In this document: piece after piece, positions 16,455-24,991 of the stretch | Position numbering within the stretch: position 1 is the stretch's first letter | Layout: every line of letters starts with the position of its first letter | Source of the DNA: an uncultured Lachnospiraceae bacterium | Lineage (GTDB): Bacteria; Bacillota; Clostridia; Lachnospirales; Lachnospiraceae | DNA: 43,662 nt | Direction of reading: 5' to 3' | NCBI GenBank assembly: GCA_944384105.1 | Contig: CALWSC010000047.1 | Coordinates: 1-43,662, forward strand | Notes under the pieces: generated by a model | The model's database searches: none | Told to the model about the DNA's origin: nothing | Seen by the model: only the letters and a program-made list of their open reading frames with translations | Made by a program: the position numbers and the translations under genes

Positions 16455-17092
16455 CGGGATTAATTTGGGGGGATTCTGTTCTTAACGAACAGATATGTGA
16501 GGGAACCATGACAGTTCGGTTTTTGCCGAGAATGTAAAAGTAGTCGAAATCTCTCTCCCACAGTGCTATGACTTTGTGAGCAGCACAGATACGTCCATTA
16601 CAATGATGCTGAGATCTAGGCTGAAGTAAAAAAATCAGACGTAACTGTAAGAATCAACTACCGGGACATTGAGAACAACACGCAGATAACAGAGGGTAAT
16701 ATTACTGTCTCCGGATACGACACAGCACTCAATACCGGTAATCTGCAAATTCCGGAAGGATATATCAGAGCATTGCTAAACAGGATCTTGCCGTTAAATA
16801 TGGCGAGACTATGGATACTCTGCAAATAGCTCTTGAGAAATGCAAAGACGCTGTCCTGAAGAACAAGCTGACAGATGAATTCGGAGAACTCATAGATGAG
16901 ATCACGCTGGTCAAAACCGGAAAAGAAAATGAGGCCATAACTTTTATTTACGTAGAAGACTGGACAATCCCGGAAGGCTACACATTTGTAAGCTTTCATG
17001 ACGAACAGATTGCAAAACAGGATGTAGTAGTTAAATACGGTGAGACACTGGATAGCTTTACTGCTGCGATTGTCCCGGAGACAGCAAAATAA
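16455..17092 (+). pseudogene. Degraded repeat-protein remnant related to gene C
   Basis: Pieces in different frames resemble gene C units: PQCYDFVSSTDTSI around 16556-16598, then VRINYRDIENNTQITEGN and LQIPEGYI (about 16645-16765), then after a frameshift QDLAVKYGETMDTLQIALEK and IPEGYTFVSFHDEQIAKQD to the stop at 17092. Stops and at least one frameshift break the reading frame, and no signal peptide or SD remains. The last 93 codons from 16811 are open but lack a plausible start. It ends before a good terminator, which suggests it was once a complete gene, probably a duplicate of C. Confidence 0.7.
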
Positions 17093-17116
17093 AACTGTCA
17101 AAATATGCAAAATTAT

Positions 17117-17149
17117 AACAGGCAGGTGAAGCAGCCTGCCTGTCATTTT
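17117..17149 (+). terminator. Terminator after the repeat-protein remnant
   Basis: ACAGGCAGG (17117-17125) and CCTGCCTGT (17134-17142) form a perfect 9-bp stem with an 8-base loop, followed by CATTTTTAC. Confidence 0.85.
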
Positions 17150-18174
17150 TACATATTTTCAAAAATCTGTAAATTGCATCAGCCTGGCGCATCTATCCAC
17201 ATATGATTTTGAAAATTTTTCTCGAAAATCGTAATAAAAAAACACGCTTCGGTAAAACCTAGTTCATAAGAAACCCCCTAACAATCACAAGGATGAAAAG
17301 CGCCATGTGCAATTCCCATCCTCGGTGTTTATCATAGAAAATCGGGTGCCTTCTATCAGGAAAAGGTTTTCCGAAAATCCATCTTGCCCGCTTACAAAGC
17401 CGCAAGCAGAAAGACAACTACAAGGAACACATATCCCTTCGGCAAAGGATATATCCTGCTGATTCAGCCGTCTTCTCAGCTCTCGTAATGGAATTTAATG
17501 GATTTGCTGTGCAACCTAGTTCTGCAAATATGCATGGTTTCTGATCCCACGCCCCTCTTAAACCGTACTAAGGCAAAGAAGATAACCAAAAAACAGTACA
17601 ACTGCAGATATATCCCCGCTATCCGCTAGATACCTGTATGTTTCCAACGCATACAACTCATGCCGCCAGTCCTTCAGGAAACATCGGTCAGTTACAGTAT
17701 CCGTCCTGAGTAAATAAAAATATGCAAAATTTCCTGAGAGACTTTACGGAAGAATCAAAGTTTGGAAACAGAAAAATAGAAAAATTTCCTTGTGAAACAG
17801 GAAGGACATTTACGTAAAGAATGAAAAATTTTTTCGGCGATAGGAAGCAAATATCTCAACGCAAAAAGAAGTAGTATGAACCGATCCCCTCTAGAAAAGA
17901 TCGTGTAATAAAATCTGTGTAAGTTCCGCTAACCTGCTCCTCAAATCATATCAGATCCCAGAAATGTCAGTCAAGGCTCGAACCCATACTTTGACTGCAT
18001 TTCCAGGCTTTAAGGCAACGTAATCAGGCAGGCAATGACTGAATTATCAGATAATTTACTTACACACTTTTTTGGACAACTCCTAGAAATGAATAAGTAA
18101 ATTATCGGATATCTCTCCAGAGCGCAACAACCAACAAAGATTGATTCACACGCTTCTCTTGCCCCCTATTTTTG
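17150..18174. other. Gene-free stretch, about 1 kb, inside the island
   Basis: No reading frame with recognisable similarity, SD or signal peptide was found on either strand; the longest open stretch (about 60 codons after 17333, +) resembles nothing I know. A short motif CCTAGTTC occurs twice (about 17259 and 17513). The stretch is probably decayed DNA. One perfect 13-bp inverted repeat near its right end is listed separately. Confidence 0.6.
18050..18106. repeat. Perfect 13-bp inverted repeat
   Basis: GATAATTTACTTA at 18050-18062 and TAAGTAAATTATC at 18094-18106, separated by 31 bases. It is AT-rich and is not followed by a T run on either strand, so it is not a standard terminator. It could be a protein-binding or recombination site, or a remnant of a mobile-element end. 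Confidence 0.6.
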
Positions 18175-18219
18175 TTTAAATTTTAAAGGAGGTAGTCGTT
18201 CATATGAGCGACTGCCTCC
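18175..18219 (-). terminator. Probable terminator of gene B
   Basis: An 11-bp stem (18188-18198 with 18209-18219, one G-U pair) and 10-base loop lie 76 bases beyond the gene B stop. On the minus strand the stem is followed by TTTAAAATTT, a weak T tract. Confidence 0.5.
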
Positions 18220-18294
18220 CCTCTTGAGGACTATCGAAATTTTCCGAATATCCTTCATTTCTGTATCGCTTATTTCTTTGAGAATTCTAACTTA

Positions 18295-21200
18295 TTAGCT
18301 CACAACTCTCCAAGACGCTGGGTTATTCACTTCAAATAATCCGTTTCCGGCATTGCAGAACCATTCGACATTCTCGTTATCAACAGATTTTGCCCAGCCG
18401 TTCATCTGAACTGCACCGTCATCTGTCAGTTTGTACATACCAGCCGGTCTGTTCAGGGACTCCTGCTCCGGAGCATTTACCCACTGAGAATGCATCATAC
18501 GACCATTGGAGTCTAACAGGTAAATCTTCCAGCCTGTTTCATCCACGATCCATCCGCGCTGCATCTTTCCATCAGCACCAAAGTGATACCAAACTTCACC
18601 AACTTCGTTATTATTATAAGGATCAGCTTCTACAACACTTCTCCAGTCAGATACTACCATCTTACCATCTTCATAATAATACCAGTCTGTACCATCCTGT
18701 ACCCAGTGCTCTTCTTCTGGCTCTACGTACGGATGAACAGTTGTGGAAATGGAACCGTCAGCATTTACAGTCACATCAATTGTAGCCTCATTTCCATCTT
18801 TGTCGGTTACAGTTACAGTTGCTGTTCCGGGTGCAATAGAAGTAAGTGTAACTCCGTTTTCTTTTGCATCGGCAGTAACAATAGAATTGTCAGTTGATGC
18901 TGCGCCAGCAGGAGCAAGTCCTAATTCGTCTGCACTGATAACTTTCTGAGATTTATTAAATACGATAACTCTTTCAGCTGTAAAGTTTCCATCCTTGTCT
19001 ACAGTAAGGTTTGCCACATACGTGTTTCCTTTATCTGTCTTAACGGTCAGAACAGCTTTCTGATTTACTGCATTTGCATATGTTTTTACATATGTATCTC
19101 TCACAACATCAATTTTAATTTCTGACTCTCCGTCGACAAAAGTAGCACTCTTAATCTTTTCATCACTTGCCATACCAAGATCAGAAGCATTTACTGTAAG
19201 TTCGGCAGCCTCTACGCTAATCTTAAAGGTTTTTTCAACCCCGCCATACTGGAATGTTACGGTTTGATTCTGAGCAACTTTGGATGAATCAAATCCGTCA
19301 AACATATTTTCTGTTAATGAAACAGTTATGGTTGGATCATTGGTTTTGGGAACATAGCTGAATGCTGCTCCAGTTAAATCCAGTTTTTCACCAATAGTAT
19401 AAGTGTCCTTTGTCGGAGCTGTCCAATTGATAGTTGCTTTAGTTAAATCTAAGCCATTTACATCAAATTTAGTAAATGCGTAATTAGCCGTAGCTGCATT
19501 TACTGTAGCCTGTGCACCATTGGCATCATAAAAAGTGATAGTTGTATCAGAAGCTGATGCCTCAGGATTTACAGCCTTAACTGTTATTTTTCCGTTGTCC
19601 AGAGAAACGGTCACTTTATCATTTGATACCGTATAACGTGTTGCAACTAATCCCAGGGCTTCTCCGTTTAAGGTGGCAGTTGAGTTATTGTCACATGCAA
19701 ATTTCTCTTTTAAGGTGACAATAACAGCTTCCCCGTTTGTACGCAGCCACTGTCCGCCGAATCCAGCATCTAAGTAAGCGGCTTTAGCTCCCCAAGCGCT
19801 GCCATCAGCGAACTCAAAGTCTACTTTACTAAGAGGTAATGTGTCAGATACAGTTTTTCCATTGGCCAAAACAGCATTAATGGTTAACTTATTTGCATCT
19901 ATATCGATTGCTTCTGCTACACATTCTTTAACTTTATCAGAGTTCTTTAAGTTACCAGCTTCTAAATAATAGTCTCCATTGGTAAGAGTACCTCTAACAG
20001 CACTCGAAACAGAAACATCAGAAACAGTAATTGCGCCAGTTACATTGCCAATTGTAACAGCACCCGTAGCACTAACTTCAACAGGGACGATGTATACGAG
20101 TTTGCCTGAATCTCCAAAGTGAATTTCGACTTCAGTTTCTCCTACCGCTTTTGGTGTAATGCGCAGGCGATCATTGCCCTTGCTATCCTTCTCGTAAGAT
20201 GCATCTACAACATCTTCTTCCTGAACGACTATAGAAACATCCTGCCCTATAGCTAAAGATGCGCTCATATCTTTAAATGTCTTTGTTGTGCCAGTGCCAT
20301 TAAAGTCTGTTTCTACTTCGATATTTCCTTTATTATCAATTACGAAATTAACAGTAATGGTATTACCCTTATCATCTGTTAATTCAGCTTCTACAGTGCC
20401 TGCTTTTAATACTCTGACATTAAAATCATTTCCATTAGGAGCATCAGCTTTTAAGATCGTTTCATCCTTGGATTTTAAAGCTGTAATTTTTGTCAAATTA
20501 ACGTCTTTTGCAGCAATGGTTTTCTCTTCGTATACAGTAACAGGAAGTTCTACTTTTTTAGTATTATCGTTTGTCAAACGAATATATACCATAGTAGAGC
20601 CGATGTTATTCTTTTCATATGCACCGGTATCAATAACAATTTTTCCTTCTGATACAGCCTGTTTCAACGCAGCGCCACCAGTAATCTGCTCGGTTGTTCC
20701 ATCTTTTTTTGTAAGACGAATAGACACACCATCATAATTTAAGTTTGTATATTCTACAGAGTTTAATTTTACATTTTTTGCATCATCACTCCGGCGATCA
20801 TATACCAATGTGATATCTGTATATGCAGCACTGGCGTCAGCAATTAAAGGAACATTTACTTTTCCGGTTGCTGCAGCACCATTTGTTAATGTGATTTTTA
20901 CAACACCTTCCCAAGATTTATTATCTTCGTCATCGGCTATAATATCACCATAATTTACGTCGGCAATTTCAACTGAAGCAATACGTCTGTCAGCATCTTT
21001 AATAGCAGGAGCAATATAGTCTGTGAAAAACTCAGCACCTGCTGTTCCTACATTGATATAACTAGAATCTACAGAAACAGGATCTACATCCAGTGATTCC
21101 AGAACCTGTTTAGCCTCTTCGGAATCCTTTTCCTCTACCTCTATAGAGATATTAAAGTTACGAGGCGTATCACCTGTATTCAAGGTATTTGTGATTGTAA

Positions 21201-21882
21201 CTGTACCATTCCAAGTAGTGTTGGCAGTTGAAGAACCAGTTACATCAATATCGAAGTTGCTCTTCACTACTTCTGGTAATCCAGAAACTTTAGTATTAAC
21301 AAGCTCTTCTGCATATTTTAAAGCCTCTGTAGCTTTAGCACCATCTGTAGTGCCATAAGGAACAGATACTTTCAAATTTTCAAAAGTATCATCTGCCTTT
21401 AAGCGATTCTCCACCTGTCCGCTCCAATAAAAAGCAACAGATACTGTGTAAGGCATTGCAACACTAATATTTCCACCATCAAGAAGAAGGTATAAATCAC
21501 CGGAAACATCTACAGTCCCACCAACATTCTGCTGGTCCCCTAAAGCACTATACAATGTAGTACTCGGATTACTAGCTAAAAATTCTCCATAACTAGCTGT
21601 AGTATTACCCAGAACATTTAAAGTTGCTACAGCTGTATTGAATGCATTAGCTACCGTTTCATTAGTGTCAGCTGTTCCTGACATATAGGAATAATATGCT
21701 GGCATTTCGGCCTTGATCGCAGAAAGGTTATCCTGGAGGACTTTCATAGCCTCATCCACTTGCGCTTTCTGGTCGGCAGTCAAATCGTTATACGCTTTAT
21801 TTTCAGCAGCTTTGACTTCCTGAACTGTGCTCATAACAGTACCAGGTACAACCGTACCTACTGTCTCGACCTCCAAATCCAC
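18295..21882 (-). CDS. Gene B: intact homologue of gene A lacking signal peptide and RBS (probable silent body)
   Basis: An open frame of about 1,195 codons. The first codons (VGTVVPGTVMSTVQEVKA) align with the end of the gene A signal peptide (VGTAVPGTAMSSVQDVKA), but the upstream hydrophobic part is missing; an in-frame TGA lies eight codons before the only possible GTG start at 21882, with no SD. The body has Ig-like units, including a Big_3-like one (APTKDTYTIGEKLDLTGA), and ends in the W/Y/G-rich wall-binding module (IVDETGWKIYLLDSNGRMMH; FCNAGNGLFEVNNPASWRVV), nearly the same as A. Such a long uninterrupted frame argues against simple decay; I infer a silent body that could be expressed after joining to the signal peptide of A. 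A recently truncated gene is the alternative. Confidence 0.8.
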   Translation of the reverse strand: MDLEVETVGTVVPGTVMSTVQEVKAAENKAYNDLTADQKAQVDEAMKVLQDNLSAIKAEMPAYYSYMSGTADTNETVANAFNTAVATLNVLGNTTASYGEFLASNPSTTLYSALGDQQNVGGTVDVSGDLYLLLDGGNISVAMPYTVSVAFYWSGQVENRLKADDTFENLKVSVPYGTTDGAKATEALKYAEELVNTKVSGLPEVVKSNFDIDVTGSSTANTTWNGTVTITNTLNTGDTPRNFNISIEVEEKDSEEAKQVLESLDVDPVSVDSSYINVGTAGAEFFTDYIAPAIKDADRRIASVEIADVNYGDIIADDEDNKSWEGVVKITLTNGAAATGKVNVPLIADASAAYTDITLVYDRRSDDAKNVKLNSVEYTNLNYDGVSIRLTKKDGTTEQITGGAALKQAVSEGKIVIDTGAYEKNNIGSTMVYIRLTNDNTKKVELPVTVYEEKTIAAKDVNLTKITALKSKDETILKADAPNGNDFNVRVLKAGTVEAELTDDKGNTITVNFVIDNKGNIEVETDFNGTGTTKTFKDMSASLAIGQDVSIVVQEEDVVDASYEKDSKGNDRLRITPKAVGETEVEIHFGDSGKLVYIVPVEVSATGAVTIGNVTGAITVSDVSVSSAVRGTLTNGDYYLEAGNLKNSDKVKECVAEAIDIDANKLTINAVLANGKTVSDTLPLSKVDFEFADGSAWGAKAAYLDAGFGGQWLRTNGEAVIVTLKEKFACDNNSTATLNGEALGLVATRYTVSNDKVTVSLDNGKITVKAVNPEASASDTTITFYDANGAQATVNAATANYAFTKFDVNGLDLTKATINWTAPTKDTYTIGEKLDLTGAAFSYVPKTNDPTITVSLTENMFDGFDSSKVAQNQTVTFQYGGVEKTFKISVEAAELTVNASDLGMASDEKIKSATFVDGESEIKIDVVRDTYVKTYANAVNQKAVLTVKTDKGNTYVANLTVDKDGNFTAERVIVFNKSQKVISADELGLAPAGAASTDNSIVTADAKENGVTLTSIAPGTATVTVTDKDGNEATIDVTVNADGSISTTVHPYVEPEEEHWVQDGTDWYYYEDGKMVVSDWRSVVEADPYNNNEVGEVWYHFGADGKMQRGWIVDETGWKIYLLDSNGRMMHSQWVNAPEQESLNRPAGMYKLTDDGAVQMNGWAKSVDNENVEWFCNAGNGLFEVNNPASWRVVS
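21808..21865 (-). repeat. Right copy of the A/B shared block (candidate inversion site)
   Basis: On the minus strand it runs GACAGT to AAAGCT, the counterpart of 9715-9772, in the same reading frame. The identical 13-mer is at 21837-21849 (plus strand CAGTACCAGGTAC). Similarity to the A locus ends just upstream of GACAGT. Confidence 0.5.
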
Positions 21883-22002
21883 CCAAAATCCAAGGCATTT
21901 TCCTCACAATCAAATCCATAAAAAATGAAAAAACAGCAAAATTTTCTCGTCCTTTTATTTCAAATTTAATTTAGCAAACAGTAAAAAATAAAAATGCATA
22001 GA

Positions 22003-22128
22003 TCATATTATGTTTCTGCATGACATTGTTATAAAGCACAATTGATTGTCGGAATAAGCTATGCTATTAAAAAATAAACAGACAAAAACATATATAATAA
22101 TCAATAACAACAAATCAAATAAAATCAT
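22003..22128 (-). CDS. Possible 41-residue hydrophobic small protein
   Basis: On the minus strand AAGGAG sits six bases before an ATG at 22128, opening a frame that codes MILFDLLLLIIIYVFVCLFF and then a short polar tail, ending in TGA at 22003-22005. One membrane helix plus small size recalls hydrophobic small peptides such as type I toxins, but I see no antisense RNA or family match. The DNA is very AT-rich, where hydrophobic codons arise by chance, so the good SD is the main support. Confidence 0.35.
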   Translation of the reverse strand: MILFDLLLLIIIYVFVCLFFNSIAYSDNQLCFITMSCRNII

Positions 22129-22476
22129 CACACACTCCTTAAAATCCCTCCCCTGCATCATAAGAAAGTAAATACTTGCCTTAATACCTCCGACGCTCTA
22201 TTTCTGCTTAATTTAGCGCTCCATTTTTTTGGCAATAATTACCAAATTCGATCTGAATTCGACGGATTTTCTTTTATTTCGACCTCGAATCATTTAACAT
22301 ATACATAAGGGCGCATGAAACTTTCATTCCGGCAGCGAAAGCGGGGATATACGCAGTTATTTCGCTTCCAAGATGCCTGAAGAAATAAATTCTGCCCTTG
22401 ATGGAAAACATAAGTAACATATGAATCACACCAAAAATAAGCAGTAAGAGTAAAGCGGAGGAGGGAATTTGAAAGC
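22129..22476. other. Gene-free AT-rich stretch upstream of the recombinase
   Basis: No gene is supported. A cluster of TTCGA/TCGAA words lies at about 22248-22291 (AATTCGA repeated, then TTTCGACCTCGAATC), which could be a binding or attachment site for the neighbouring recombinase. The SD of the recombinase (GGAGGAGGG) lies near the right end. Confidence 0.4.
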
Positions 22477-24015
22477 ATGAATGTAGCGGCGTATTGTCGG
22501 GTTTCGACGGATAAGGAAGACCAGCTGAACAGCTTGGAGGCTCAGAAGGAGTTTTTTGAGGAGTATACGAGAAAGCAGGGGTATCATCTGGTGCAGATTT
22601 ATGCAGATGAGGGACTTTCGGGGACGAAGATCAAGAACCGGACGGGGTTTTTGCGGATGATGCGGGATGCACATGAGGGGATTTTTGATATGGTGCTGGT
22701 GAAGGATATTTCCAGGCTGGCGAGGAATACGGTAGACCTGCTGAACAGCACCAGGGAGCTGAAAGCGCTGAATATTGACATGCTGTTTCTGACTTCAAAT
22801 ATGACGGTAATGGATAATTCGGAGTTTATGCTTACGATTTTCGGGGCGCTGGCACAGGAGGAGAGCTCAAATACATCTAAGAGAGTGAAGTTTGGAAAGC
22901 GCCAGAATGCCAAGAAAGGTAAGGTTCCAAATCGGGTGTTTGGGTATGACAAGACGATAGGGGATCTGTTTCATCTGGCAATTAATGAGGAGGAGGCGGG
23001 AATTGTCCGCAGGATTTTTGATCTGTATCTGCATGAGGGGTACGGGACGCTGAAGATTTCCAACATTCTGAACAGGGAGCATTTAAAGACAAAGAACGGC
23101 TGTGATTTTTCCAAAAATGCGGTCGTTCGGATTTTGTCAAATCCTCTCTATACGGGGAAGGTGATTAACGGGAAGCAGGAGGTGGCGGATTTTCTGACGG
23201 GGAAGCGGCGGGATATTGCGCCGGAGGAGTGGCTGATTGTCGAGCGGCCGGAGCTGCGGATCGTGGAACCGGAGGATTTTGAGGAGGCACAGAGAATTCT
23301 AAGGGAAAGGCAGGAAGCCGCACATGCCAGGAAGGGATCGTCGGAGGGCGGAATGCCGTTTGGCACGCTGATTCGCTGCAGGGAGTGCGGATGTCCGTTC
23401 AGGCGAATGGAGCCGACTGCCGCACATCCCGAGGCACGATGGGTGTGCAGTACGCGGTATGCAAAGGGGGAGGTTCCCTGCGGGAATAGGGCAGCAGCGG
23501 ATGAGGGATTGCTGCTGGGAAAGATCAGGGAGTATTTTTCTTTCCTTGTGGGGAATAAGGAGAGGGTAAGGGGGGAGATCAGGGAAGCGTTTAAGAGAAA
23601 GTATGGCAGCGGTGAAGAAAACGAGCGGCAGGAGAGGGAAGTTGGCGACCGACTGGAGAAGCTGAGGGCAAACCGCAGAAGGTATGTAGATCTGTTTGAC
23701 GAGGAGCTTATTACCAAGGAGGAGCTCAAGCTGGAGCTGAACAGTACAAAGCGGGAGATGGACGGGATGGAGAGGGAGCTCATGAAGGTGCAGGAGAGGC
23801 TGGCTATGGGGAGAAGGATGGATGGCTTGATTGAAAAGATGTTTTTGGAACTGGAGCAGCTTTTAAGTGCTGCTGAAGTGACAAGTGAGCTTCTGGGGCG
23901 CAGCATTCAGAGGATTATCATCCAGGGGGATGGGAAATGTGAGGTGTTTTTGAAGCTGTTCGAGGAGCTTGGACATGTGAATCGGGGAAATCTGGTGGGA
24001 AAGTTTAAGCTTTGA
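22477..24015 (+). CDS. Large serine recombinase
   Basis: 512 residues. The resolvase-type catalytic domain (about 1-145) starts AAYCRVSTDKEDQ with nucleophile Ser10 and Arg8, and has VLVKDISRLARN with Arg80 and Arg83. Next come a recombinase DNA-binding domain (about 155-275), a zinc ribbon (Cys301, Cys304, Cys324, Cys335) and a charged coiled coil (about 375-460). This is the layout of the large serine recombinases that integrate and excise phages and transposons or carry out site-specific rearrangement. All key residues are present, so it appears active. No other phage or conjugation gene is nearby; the closest partners are the surface genes, and the candidate site in gene B lies 0.6 kb upstream. 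SD GGAGGAGGG lies a little far (about 10 bases) from the ATG. Confidence 0.93.
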   Translation: MNVAAYCRVSTDKEDQLNSLEAQKEFFEEYTRKQGYHLVQIYADEGLSGTKIKNRTGFLRMMRDAHEGIFDMVLVKDISRLARNTVDLLNSTRELKALNIDMLFLTSNMTVMDNSEFMLTIFGALAQEESSNTSKRVKFGKRQNAKKGKVPNRVFGYDKTIGDLFHLAINEEEAGIVRRIFDLYLHEGYGTLKISNILNREHLKTKNGCDFSKNAVVRILSNPLYTGKVINGKQEVADFLTGKRRDIAPEEWLIVERPELRIVEPEDFEEAQRILRERQEAAHARKGSSEGGMPFGTLIRCRECGCPFRRMEPTAAHPEARWVCSTRYAKGEVPCGNRAAADEGLLLGKIREYFSFLVGNKERVRGEIREAFKRKYGSGEENERQEREVGDRLEKLRANRRRYVDLFDEELITKEELKLELNSTKREMDGMERELMKVQERLAMGRRMDGLIEKMFLELEQLLSAAEVTSELLGRSIQRIIIQGDGKCEVFLKLFEELGHVNRGNLVGKFKL

Positions 24016-24033
24016 ATTTAAAAAGGTTTTTGT

Positions 24034-24061
24034 TTTACAGTGGAGGCTTCTAGTGTATAAT
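24034..24061 (+). promoter_or_regulatory. Promoter of dapF
   Basis: TTTACA, a 16-base spacer, TATAAT, just after the recombinase stop and 38 bases before the dapF start. Confidence 0.7.
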
Positions 24062-24098
24062 AACAGAGAAAATATACACGATGAGGAGAAAAGGGATT

Positions 24099-24935
24099 AT
24101 GAAATTTACGAAAATGCACGGAATAGGGAATGATTATGTCTATGTGAACTGTTTTGAGGAGGAGGTAGAAAATCCTTCCGAGACGGCAAAATTTGTAAGT
24201 GACCGCCATTTCGGCATTGGTTCTGACGGGCTGATTCTGATCAAGCCGTCGCAGATTGCGGACTGTGAGATGGATATGTACAATGCGGACGGTTCACAGG
24301 GAGCTATGTGCGGAAACGGTGTACGGTGTGTTGCGAAGTTTGTATATGATTCGGGAATTGCCAGAAAGGATCGGATCAGCGTTGCGACAAAGAGCGGCAT
24401 TAAGTATGTCGATGTATTTGCAAAGGACGGGAAAGCGGAATATGTCCGTGTCAACATGGGGGCGCCGATACTGCGCGCAAAGGATGTGCCCATGGTGTGC
24501 AGTGAAGAGGAGGCTGTGTCCTGCCCGCTCAGGGTGGATGGCACCATCTGGAAGGTGACGGCGGTATCTATGGGAAATCCGCACGCAGTTGTGTATATCG
24601 ATGATGTGGACGGGCTTGAAATTGAGAAGATTGGACCAAAATTTGAGAATCATCCGGCGTTTCCGGATAGAGTTAATACGGAGTTTGTCCGTGTGATTGA
24701 CCGCCATACGGTGCAGATGCGCGTGTGGGAGAGGGGATCCGGGGAGACGCTCGCGTGCGGGACAGGTGCGTGTGCGGTGGCTGTTTCTTCTATATTAAAT
24801 GACCTTGTGGATGAGGGAGAGGTAACGGTGAAGCTGCTGGGCGGTGATCTCAGAATCGAGTGGAACCGGGAGGAAAATACAGTCTATATGACAGGACCGG
24901 CAACGACGGTATTTGAAGGTGAAATTATCTTATGA
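24099..24935 (+). CDS. dapF: Diaminopimelate epimerase
   Basis: About 278 residues. DapF interconverts LL- and meso-diaminopimelate, supplying lysine and the peptidoglycan cross-linking residue in the cytoplasm. Both catalytic cysteines are present: Cys71 in AMCGNGVRCVAKF and Cys220 in ETLACGTGACAVA; the N-terminal FTKMHGIGNDYVYV and substrate-binding SMGNPHAV are also typical. The ATG at 24099 matches family N-termini and follows a purine-rich AGGAGAAAAGGG; an ATG at 24081 is in frame but overlaps that SD. It has its own promoter and marks the right border of the accessory island. Confidence 0.97.
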   Translation: MKFTKMHGIGNDYVYVNCFEEEVENPSETAKFVSDRHFGIGSDGLILIKPSQIADCEMDMYNADGSQGAMCGNGVRCVAKFVYDSGIARKDRISVATKSGIKYVDVFAKDGKAEYVRVNMGAPILRAKDVPMVCSEEEAVSCPLRVDGTIWKVTAVSMGNPHAVVYIDDVDGLEIEKIGPKFENHPAFPDRVNTEFVRVIDRHTVQMRVWERGSGETLACGTGACAVAVSSILNDLVDEGEVTVKLLGGDLRIEWNREENTVYMTGPATTVFEGEIIL

Positions 24936-24941
24936 ACATAA

Positions 24942-24983
24942 AAACAGCGCCGCGCGGAAAGATTTCCGCTTTCGGCGCTGTTT
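24942..24983. terminator. Bidirectional terminator between dapF and asnA
   Basis: Perfect 11-bp outer arms AAACAGCGCCG and CGGCGCTGTTT enclose a perfect 7-bp inner hairpin (GCGGAAA/TTTCCGC). Placed between two convergent genes, with A residues on the left and T residues on the right, it can stop transcription from both sides. Confidence 0.8.
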
Positions 24984-24991
24984 CGCTTTCA

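Noticed and set aside
17966-17998. tRNA T-arm-like GGGTTCGAG on the minus strand
   Set aside because: The flanking bases do not pair as a T-stem and no acceptor stem, anticodon arm or CCA is present; it is better read as a 7-bp hairpin with a GTTCGAG loop.
9171-24080. Complete prophage or conjugative element
   Set aside because: Only one recombinase is present; there are no capsid, portal, relaxase or transfer genes and no clear flanking attachment repeats.
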